A stretch of DNA of 64,000 nucleotides. Origin: Echinarachnius parma (taxonomy: Eukaryota; Echinodermata; Echinoidea; Clypeasteroida; Echinarachniidae). Numbering within the stretch: position 1 is the stretch's first letter; each line of letters starts with the position of its first letter. The notes under the pieces are model-generated. The model was given only the letters and a program-made list of their open reading frames with translations. It made no database searches and was not told the origin of the DNA. Of this stretch, positions 22,679 through 32,300 are shown in pieces. The stretch is from the NCBI GenBank assembly GCA_037951105.1, contig JBAMJV010000865.1, positions 40,317 to 104,316 on the forward strand, given 5' to 3'. A program made the position numbers and the translations under genes.

Positions 22679-24094
22679 TTTAGCGTCATACACAGTTCCA
22701 ACATCACCATATGCCACATAAACACATATGTGATTACAAATTAAGTATACATTTATCATATTACTGATTGCGATCATGATAGTGATATAATATATTACTT
22801 GACGGAAAAGATAAATATATCTATGAAAGTGTTTGCCACTATTGTTAAGTATGATTCTTTTATCGATACAATCATGAATTATATAATACATGTTTATGCT
22901 TTGTATAGTAAGGGTGCATGAAAATGATTATTATTGTAGATTAAATTGTTTGCCTATATTTTATTAGGCATTTGGCGGTTGCAGTACCGATTTGATGAAA
23001 ACGTAGTACAGTGTTCCCACTTATTCTCATATACCAGCCCTTTATCATGTTTATTAGATTAGTAATAACATTCAAATTAGATATGAAGATATTTGCCTAT
23101 ACATTGTAAAACTTGATATACATAAGTGTCGTATGGATTTAATGACAATATACCAGTTAGAAAAACAACATGGGTTTTTTTTTTATAATTCCTTAATCAT
23201 ATTATTGTAATTTAGAATAAGTTGTATACCTTTATTTTCTTGGGCCTGATACAGTAGTATAGATTAACTAAGTATACTGATCTTGTTTAAACAACAATAC
23301 CTAGACATTCGTTAAAGAATATTATTCAGTTATTTGTAGATACCTTAATCAAATTATTTTTAGATGAAGTTTATGCCTACATTTTCTATAAATATATATT
23401 TGCTATAATTCCTATATTTTCAAGTTGTTCCTGGTAATGTTTCTAATTTTGTTGTCACAAACCAAAAATGGTTTTGGTATTTCTTCTCGGGTTTGAGATG
23501 ATATATTCTAGATGCTAATACAATTTGTATTTACAATATATAAATAGCGTTGTTTATCATAGTGGACATTTTATGAGTTCCATGTTGATTAAATTAATGA
23601 GTAGTTTAATCATGTACTTAGCCAAAGATGTGATAATCATGAGATACTCATACCCATGTTTAGAAGGTTAGTTTCATTTCTAATAACAATAATACATCAT
23701 AGAGTTGTATTATCATATTGAATCGCATAGCGGACTCCATAATCTGCAATACCATTACGCTGATTTAGTAACGAAAATTTAATTCAAAGGTACGGTTACG
23801 TTTGATTGGAGCGCAACTAAAGATATATTCTCATCATAGAAATGTGTTATTTGCCTTTTTAGAGTTGGATGCTCTTGACAAAGAATACTTGTGTAGTAAA
23901 GAAATACTCCCCAATTTTGTCACGGTACATGGTTATCATGAATTGGTACTAACCTCAATTGAAAACTGACACAATAGTTGTATTCTTACGGAGTAATAAA
24001 AGCCTGAATTATGTATTCAAATCGAAAATAATAATCTGAACTCTCGACTGAAATCGTTTAGCGTCATACACAGTTCCAACATCACCATATGCCA
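22679..24094. repeat. Direct 37-bp repeat bracketing 1.3 kb inside H3
   Basis: The block TTTAGCGTCATACACAGTTC...ATCACCATATGCCA occurs exactly at 22679-22715 and again at about 24058-24094. The AT-rich DNA between has no gene. It may mark a further insertion or an internal duplication. Confidence 0.65.
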
Positions 24095-24640
24095 TATTAC
24101 GTATGATCCAACAACATAGCCTATTGCCTATAATGAGTCCCGAGGGGCGAAGCTACCGAGGGCTGGGGCAGAGCCAAATAGGGAGGGTTTGGGAAGGGTA
24201 TCCCCCTCCCACGGAGAAGATTTTGCATTTATATATGTACTTGAAATTATGCAATTTGGTGCATGTCACACAAGCAGTCAGAGCAATGCCAGCCTACACT
24301 GGAACTACGTGGCCCGGTATACAGAATAAAATACTCACCCCATACCATACGCAAGTTACACAACAAACTGAGATAGTCTGTTCGCGCGCGAAGCGCGCAG
24401 CGAAAATTGAAAGTGGATGATTGTATACATTACTTTTTGAACGTTAGAATTAACAAGTCTTAGCTCATACAACTAATGTTTTCTTTCCCACTCGTATACA
24501 GATTACAGGTACACACACAAAAAATATATCCTTCCCTACAATCTGGGGGGGATGATTGTACATGTCATCCCCCCCACCTTGTGAGGTGGGGGGGATGCAT
24601 ACCCCTCATCCCCCCCGTTGTCTACGCCCCTGGTCTCAGG

Positions 24641-25071
24641 ATGTAGATGCGGGAGTTGGCCTTCTTAATCATGGCGTTGATGTGGGCATCCCATTTGAGG
24701 TCACATTGTATAAAGACACCCAATAATTTGACTAATTGTTGTTGTTCTAGGAACTGGTCATCAAGTTGGAGGACGGTAGGGTTTGGCTGGACGCGGGAGA
24801 AGCACACTTCCATGAAGACACACTTCCTAGGATTGAGAAGCATGTTATTGTCATCTGCCCAATGTGTTAGCTGGTTGATTGTCTCAGGAAGTGATGATTG
24901 AGTGGTGACAGTTCGCGTTTCTATGATTGTTAAGTCATCGACATACTTGTAGCACTGTATGCTGCTATTATTGTTGTTTTTTGCTGCGTCATTAATCAAA
25001 CACAAAAATAGAACAGGGCCTAATTTCGTGCCCTGGGGGACACCAGCTAGTACTTCTCTCCATTTTGACAA
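24641..25071 (-). pseudogene. LINE reverse transcriptase fragment (catalytic part)
   Basis: In order, the motifs are GVPQGTKLGPVLF (fingers/palm entry), YVDDLTI (catalytic YxDD), NPRKC, and VKLLGVFIQCDLKW (thumb-side block). The upstream finger region and endonuclease are missing through 5' truncation. The frame runs ~19 bases into H3 before a stop. On the far side of H3 the frame resumes at 21815, and the shared octamer GTCTCAGG gives an in-frame Ile-Leu-Arg-Arg-Leu join. Confidence 0.85.
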
Positions 25072-25315
25072 GGTGCCCTTGTAACGGATCTAAAAGCTTC
25101 CGGGGGCTCCGCCCCCTGGACCCCCGTTATTGTCCCTAAATGTGGGTGCCCCCTAAAGTCAGGTCTTCGAGCCATCAAGACACTTTCAAGCTTCAATGAG
25201 CGCATAATAAAACTTCCGGGCATGCCAATGTGGGGCTTTTAGCTCTCTCAGTGGTCACTCTGGAATATTTTTCGCCCCCCAATCGCAAAAACGGATCGAC
25301 GCCCCTGTTGCAACA

Positions 25316-26331
25316 TGTTTAAAGGTACTTGATAAAAGTTACCTGACATTTTCGCAAAATGTTTTCAAAATAATACGAGAACCTAGGCCTACATCAATAT
25401 TATTATATAACCATTATTATTATCATCATAAAATTGTTGTTGTCCTCGTCCTCGTCATCATTATCAGACGCTCACCATGCCCCCAATCAGTCCGACCACG
25501 CAATGACACTAATTTGCATAAATAGATGTACTGAATTAGGGCAAATTCAAATGTAATTCTTCTGATGTTTTTTCAGGCAGTGAAATTATAGTAAAAATAT
25601 GATTTAATGCAAGTTTTGCACATTATGATATCGTGTAGCCAATGGCCATTTCAAGACCCGGGCTTCAAGTAACCTATAAGTTTGATCAAGACATTATGGT
25701 TTGCCCTTAGCCCCTTACAGAACCGATAGGAATAGAGACATCATTATTTTTCTATAATGGCAAACATTAAAGAAAGGGCAAGTGAGTGGAGAGCAAGATA
25801 CGGAAAACAAGAATAGGGAAAGGGAAAAGGGCAAAAGGAGAGAAGATGAGAAAGAGAATAGATGGGAAAAGGAGAGAGGCAGTATAGGAGAGAGGGATAT
25901 AAGACATAAGAGCTACATGTATAATACATTATATGCAAATTTGAAATCTTTTACTTTCACTTATGGGACACTTTTTGGCTCTAGATAGTTAATCGTTTTC
26001 TACGTATTTTTGTTGTTGATATAATCTCTAATAACCTCTATCGAAACCTATTATGTTACAAATTATTTCAGGGGGATGCACGACACACTTTCCACCATCA
26101 CCCACTTACTCCTCCCGCGCGTTTTCAGTTTCACACCGACAAGCTCAAGCAAGCTGCAGCTCTCCCGATCATGATTTCGCATGCATATCATAATGTATTT
26201 TAATTTTACGTACGTTTCCGATATGGCTCATACTATTTTAACGTGAAGCAGCGAAATTTCTGAGTTCCCTCCGTAAACTATCCTGAAATTGTCTGTTAAT
26301 TTGGTATTACGTTCGTGCTTTTGCGGTCAAA
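25316..26331. promoter_or_regulatory. Upstream region and probable 5' UTR of the MLLT1/3 homologue
   Basis: No other gene is seen. The last ~250 bases before the ATG at 26332 are richer in CG steps (CCTCCCGCGCGTTTTC, TTACGTACGTTTCC) than the DNA before, fitting a promoter/5' UTR. No TATA box is obvious. The stretch 25770-25900 is a purine-rich GAGAAA tract. Confidence 0.4.
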
Positions 26332-26343
26332 ATGACCACTCAG
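26332..26343 (+). CDS. MLLT3: MLLT1/3 homologue exon 1 (Met-Thr-Thr-Gln)
   Basis: A tiny coding exon, ATG ACC ACT CAG, followed by GTAATA. In vertebrate AF9/ENL the first exon also codes for only a few residues before Cys-x-Val-Gln-Val. Joining to 30980 gives [14 protein letters not shown], parallel to ENL MDNQCTVQVRLELGH. Chosen because it is in phase and upstream of the YEATS exon. The 4.6-kb distance leaves some doubt. Confidence 0.75.
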
Positions 26344-29300
26344 GTAATATATGAAACCTTTCTTATCTTTTCTATGTGTGTTTGATACAAGTGGTATGAG
26401 ATTTTAAATAAGAATGCATTGTAGAATTCTTTATTTAAAAATGAATGACAAATAAATTAATGTGTTGTCCCATACCTTGAGTTTGACGTTGTGTAAATTG
26501 TATTAGTTTACACAAATTATTTCATTCTAATTATTCATTGTCGCATCTAAAACGTACTGTAAATGGCCCTGGACCTGGTAAGACCATTCACTCTACAATG
26601 TACGAAATTCTCACTGAAGACTTATTAAACTACCGACAGTGCAGTGAGAAAAGAACAGCCAACTGTAATTGTAAACAACAGTCAACATTATTTTTGCACG
26701 ATTAATAATTAATAATATTTCGCGCTGAGCGACACAAAAACATATTCGTGGGTTTTAATTTCGCGGCCGAGCAAGTGTTCGATTTGCAAGAGCGCAACTT
26801 TATCGTAAGATAGTCTTAAAAATGATATTTGTAAGTAAATAAAAATCAATAAAATCGCAGTTATGTTCTTTGTTACTGTTCAATAACTGACCTCGTAGAA
26901 CTATTGCTCCCATTCGCGCATGCGCGTTACCTTCAAACCGGCTCGCGATCCGATCGGCCTCATTTGCATAAGCCAACTCACGCTGCAGCTAGAAGGCGCC
27001 TTCTGATTGGCTTTCGCATGCTGCCATAGACTCAATGTTATACCATTTGTATGCGAGGAGAAAGCTGTCGATGGCCCCTACATTCTGATACCAAACTCGT
27101 GATATTCCAGTCAAATCTCGATTTTTGACGAATTTTTTTGCACCATTCGAAAGCTGAGATATTCTTCCTACTAATCAGCTTCTCAGCAGTTTGGTAAGTT
27201 CTCATTTTCGTAATATTTAACTTATAAATTCGCGAGTTGTTTTGAATGATTCTTTGATTTTTCTATTGTCTATGTGTACCGATGATTAGTGTGCGACACC
27301 TATGGGTGAGATTCGACACGTGTATAATGTATCGCATGTCAGTGAGTTTTGGTCACCGTTTTTGCTTGGCACGGATGAAGATTGACAGATGGGGCGTGGC
27401 TTCGCGCAAGAGCCGAAGCCAGGCATAGCGCTCTGCATGTATTAGACCCGAGCAGTAGAGCAAGGCTCCGCCCACAAGGTGAAACATCACTGCGCTCTCT
27501 GCTTGACTGAGCCCAGTCAGGGAGAGAGCGCTCTGACGTTTGACCGGAGATCGGGCGATCAACCAATGGGAGCTCGCAAACTCACTGTACATGGCTAAGT
27601 GCGATAAGTTCTACGTGCTGACTGTGGCACTACGAACTATTCCCCATTCACCCTGTACAACGGTTGGCTGCAGCTCAGCGCGCGATCTCATTGGCTGCCT
27701 TGCCGGTGCACGTGCCCGAAATCAGCTTTGCAGCTCTGTGTAGAATATCGCATGGAGGTAGTATCGATAGCACGCGCGGGCGCAATTGCGGGCGGCCACG
27801 ATGCCCACCCCTTCTCAAAGACAAAGTATCGTGAGCGATACTACACGCCAGCATCTGAGATGGTACAATTCCATGCATATTACAGCGACTGCTCTCATAC
27901 AACCACAACACAGGTATTATACATAGACATTATCAATCTAGAAACATCCACGAACACGATGCGACACCGACAGAAATTCATAAGAATATCATGAAAATTA
28001 TACTACTTACCGAAATCACAGTAAGACCAAGGTATCGTATGGGCTTTCCGCTCTTGAACAGCACTTTCAAAAAATCGTGAAAAATAGAAGAAAAGTGGAA
28101 ACTAGGCCGAGTTTGGTACCAGATGAAGCACAGTTGCGAGAAGAATCTTGTAGCACACCGCACGCAGATGTAGGGGTAAGCTAGTGCGCATGCGCATCCA
28201 TTTCATTCATAAAAATCGGCCCGATGCTGCCGTAGTAGTGACGTCACGTAATTAGATGAATACGTCGCTCGCTCGACGAAACCCGGAAGCCATCCGTTCG
28301 TAGCAATAGTTTGTAGTGTGTGGCATTGATTAATTTAAGAACAAAATCACAGCCTCTGTCGATTTCCGACGGTATAGCCTATAGGTGTGTCACACCGGGC
28401 AACATCATCGAGAATCAAACAAATACTCACCCGAGTTCTATGGCGTTGAGATTTGCGGAGCACAGGATAAGTTCCAGCACAGGGCACTCACCTAGTCCTA
28501 GACACTGTAGCGCATGCTAGATCGACAAATCTATGGCTTTCATGGCCTTTTTGACATTATTATTGTTATTTTCACTGTCGGCATTCTAGCGATAGTCGCA
28601 ACCCATACACTCTGCCTTGAGAGGCAAGAACACCGTAACTCTGCAGTAAAAGTTACTTACGGAAAATCATTTTTTTTTTGCACATAAAACACAACATATT
28701 TAGTATTTTGAGCGACATTTGTAGCCCTATCAATACATTTAGGGCTGCTATAATACTTTAACTCACCGATCTCGTGTGTCGCTATACATGTCATTCTATA
28801 ATTATGACGATTTGGTAGATTTTACAACGATTTTCCATCACTCTTCGCCGTTCAAACTGCCGTTATCGTACACAGATGCAATAATTACGTCATCGTACGG
28901 TATCGCTAGCGTGCACACAAAAAAACGGCAGTTTGAACGGCGAAGAGTGATGGAAAATCGTTGTAAAATCTACCAAATCGTCGTAATTATAGAATGAGGG
29001 CAATTCTTTGATAAGTGAAACTTTTTTGGAAAAAATGAAGTTTGTTTTTTCAGTAGTTTTATTTCATTATTGGAAAGATCAGTGTCCAAGGGTTCATGAA
29101 ATATATATATTTTTTTTAATTTATAAAATTTCTTAGAAAAATTCATAAATTTTCATATTTCAATATTCAAATAAAAATCATAACTCGGGAAATAATCAAG
29201 CTAGCCCAGTCCTTTTATTCTCCTGTACATGATGATACCAACTTTGTGACACTTGAACTTCATTTTACTATCTAAACTTAATATTTGTAAAATTCATATT

Positions 29301-32300
29301 TCCATTCACATTGTACATGTCACACACGTGACCACCCCAAAATGTCACACACGTGACCCAGACATCCCCACATAATAACGTGCATTAAAAAACAACCGTT
29401 TGAGATAATTTTAATCTTTCACCATTTTCTTACTTACAGATATATATCAGTTGTCTGATACTAATATAAACATTTTAGCTTTTCATATTTCACAGGATTT
29501 CCAAAATGAAATTGAGTTAAATTGTTTTTCTTCAAAAGTGCTCCCGTGCGAAGTCACACACGTGACCGATGCCATTTGACCTCTGTCCTTGGGCAACGTA
29601 ATCCTAATAAAATCTTTTGTGTTACACATGAAAGACTTCAACATATGCAAGTCATATATGAAGTTCACATCACCATACCTCCTATACTTACTAAAATATA
29701 AGCATCTTATTTCAGAATTTTTCCTATTTTGGGTCACACACGTGACCAAGAATGGCCCATGACATGTATAGCGACACACGAGATCGGTGAGTTAAAGTAT
29801 TATAGCAGCCCTAAATGTATTGATAGGGCTACAAATGTCGCTCAAAATACTAAATATGTTGTGTTTTATGTGCAAAAAAAAAAGATTTTCCGTAAGTAAC
29901 TTTTACTGCAGAGTTACGGTGTTCTTGCCTCTCAAGGCAGAGTGTATGGGTTGCGTCTATCGCTAGAATGCCGACAGTGAAAATAACAATAATAATGTCA
30001 AAAAGGCCATGAAAGCGATATATTTGTCGATCTAAGGGCATGCATGCAGCATGACATTTATACACGCGCCATATGACTCGATCGATGAACGACAAGTAGT
30101 GGCGCAAAACTTCATAGTTGTAAACAAATTTCCCCTAAGTCTGCGCACTGCGGATGCGCTCTAAACAAGAGTTTATACACTTATTACACACATGGGCCAG
30201 GCCATAACACGGCCGCCGACTTCAGCGTGAAATCCGCGAAAAATAATGCACCTCGAATATTACCACGTTTACAGTAAGCCAACGCTCGAAATTAGCACAG
30301 GCCCGATGGCCCGGGGCCACCAAAAATTGCTGTCGGGCCAGTAAAAAACTTATATTTCCAATGTTTGGTGGCCCGGCCCGATACAGATAAATCAATCAAT
30401 GGCAAGTATATACAAACTTCTAAGCAAAAAAAAACAATATTATGCTCCAAATCTTGAAAAATGAAGGTAAGAACGCAACAGATTTGTCATTTAAACTTCT
30501 TTTCTGTTGGAAAAATTGTAGTTGTGTTTGAATCAGAACGATTTAAATAAAAAATATTTTTTTAAATCAGAATTTCACACAAATGCTTGGAGGCAAGTAA
30601 TTCTTAATCAGATATCCTTACTAAGTTTACCCTCACATGGATTCAAAACCAAGCGAAAACCTTGCAACTAAATTTTCAGAAAGAACCAATACTCTCGTAT
30701 ATATCTTTAAAGCTAAAATGAGAAAAAATTATAAAAAAACTAAAACTAAGTAACGAGTACTGTACTCATTTCAGGGGGGAAATTTAAAATTTATATTTCG
30801 CGGGCTGCTTTTTAAGCTTGCTTGCATGAATATAACACTCCAAAATTTGATTTGCATTGAACTCTATGCACATTTTCTGGGGCTCTTTTTGGCATTTCGG
30901 GGGCGAATTCGCCCCAAGCCCCCGTTTATTTTTTTCACTGACTCATTTTAATATGTTTTTCTATCACTTTATTTGATAGTGTGTCCAGGTCAAGTTGGAG
31001 CTGGGCCACCGAGCTACTATCCGGACCAAGCCTAGCGCAGAGGGCTTCACCCATGACTGGACCATGTTTGTGCGGGGCCCAGAGGGGAGTCTCATCGAGC
31101 ACTTTGTGGACAAAGTCGTGTTCCATCTCCACGAGAGCTTCCCAAAGCCCAAAAGAGGTAAGTCAAATGTTGTTCTAGGGAATGTTCATTGTTCTCTTTT
31201 CTTTCCATGCTTCCAAGGTTGACACTTGGCTCCCCATACTCCTGCCGTCTAGGCATCTTCACTTGTCCACCCTTTTGTTTTTGTTTACCCTAGCCTCTTC
31301 CTGATTTACCCTTTCACTTTGTTTGTTTGATGTACGGTATAGTTTCATCTTTTAGGTGTGTTACTTGTCATGTATTGCCTTAACAAAGAACCTGCTAGGT
31401 TCTAAAGCTTGGCTCCATTTGACTTATGTTTGTTTTTATTTAGTTAGTTTGTATGTTTCTATGTAATTGTAGCTGTTTGTGTATAAATATAAGGAACCAA
31501 TTCATGTCAGTTAATTTTTAATTTATATTTACTTCATAATTCCCATCCCGTCTCTTCACAAACAATGTTGCATTCTTTAATAATCACAAATGTTCATTTA
31601 AATAAATGCAATATCAGTAAAGTGACCTTCTCTTGCAGAAATTAGCTATTACAGAGTCTTGCATGTAAGCAAGTTACTTTTCACTAGCCATCGCCATTCT
31701 TTGTAATTTCCTAGACACATTTGTATTACTATGGTAGTGTAAATATTATTTGATGTATAATCAAATTAATAAACTGAACTAAATTGAATTGAATAATGCA
31801 ACACATAATTTATGGATTTGCTTGTTTGATTTATCTTCTATTATATCCCTTTCTTTTCAATGTAGTGGTGAAGGACCCGCCATACCAGGTTTCCCAGTCT
31901 GGTTACGCGGGTTTCGAGATGGCGATCGATGTCTACTTTCGCAACAAGGAAGAACCGAAGAAGGTTCGCTTCCACTACGACCTCTTCTTGCACGTTGACG
32001 GCCAGCCCCCTGTCAACCACATCCGCTGCGAGAAGCTGACCTTCCGCAATCCCACCGAGGACTTCCGACGCAAGTTGCTCAAGGCAGGCGGGGTAAGTAC
32101 ATTAACCTGTTTTTGGTACACCCCCTAACACATCCACACCCAGGCATACTGATGATGAACTTTCACATATTTTGTTCTTAAAATGAACGGTGAAGTAAGA
32201 TCACATATATACATTGTTGCAATTGCTAGTTATGCCCATCTAGACGTGGATATCCAAGCCAGTACTACTCTCAAACTAAACTTGTAGTAAATCCCCCACC

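Larger units (their letters stand above)
21816..24632. mobile_element. H3: hAT-like element inserted in the LINE
   Basis: The ends are CAGTGGCGAAGACA and, reversed, CAGGGGCGTAGACA. The octamer GTCTCAGG flanks both ends (21808-21815 and 24633-24640) as a perfect target duplication. Removing the element plus one octamer restores the LINE reading frame. Inside are G-rich 'GGGAGCGAAG' blocks related to H1 and AT-rich unique DNA (22700-24050) with no recognisable ORF. Confidence 0.9.
20161..25080 (-). mobile_element. Non-LTR retrotransposon (LINE), 5'-truncated and split by H3
   Basis: The minus-strand frame carries reverse-transcriptase motifs (24641-25071) and continues into the C-terminal region (21377-21815). 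A 3' UTR follows, then a TGAAAT-type simple tail near 20161-20185. The 5' end stops near 25080, where H2 sequence resumes, so the copy is truncated. H3 (21816-24632) splits the frame. The RT motif style (GVPQGT, YVDD, LGVFI) suggests the CR1/L2-like group, but the clade is not settled. Confidence 0.75.
14438..25307. mobile_element. H2: large hAT-like element containing nested insertions
   Basis: The ends are exact inverted copies over 15 bases, CAGGGGCGTCGATCC at 14438 and its complement ending at 25307. Flanking octamers TTGTAACA (14430-14437) and TTGCAACA (25308-25315) match at 7 of 8 bases, an old 8-bp target duplication. The 10.9-kb interval contains a segment shared with H1, the long-armed element at about 14925-19705, and a LINE itself split by H3. 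No transposase gene is recognisable. Confidence 0.75.
28518..30034. mobile_element. 1.5-kb element with ~270-bp terminal inverted repeats
   Basis: The left arm (28518-28795) and right arm (29757-30034) are near-perfect complements: TAGATCGACAAAT at the tip, CCTTTTTGACATTATTATTGTT, GTTACTTACGGAAAATC, and TCGTGTGTCGCTATACATGTCAT at the inner end. Between them lie a second hairpin (28791-28996) and a segment with CACACACGTGACC motifs (28998-29757). No transposase. Confidence 0.85.
26344..30979 (+). other. Intron 1 of the MLLT1/3 homologue
   Basis: 4.6 kb. The part 26900-28500 is CpG-rich with NRF1-like palindromes. The part 28518-30034 is an inverted-repeat transposon. The part 30270-30400 holds a dispersed repeat with paired GGCCCGATGGCCCGGGGCC/GGTGGCCCGGCCCGA words. 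No independent gene is supported. Confidence 0.7.
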
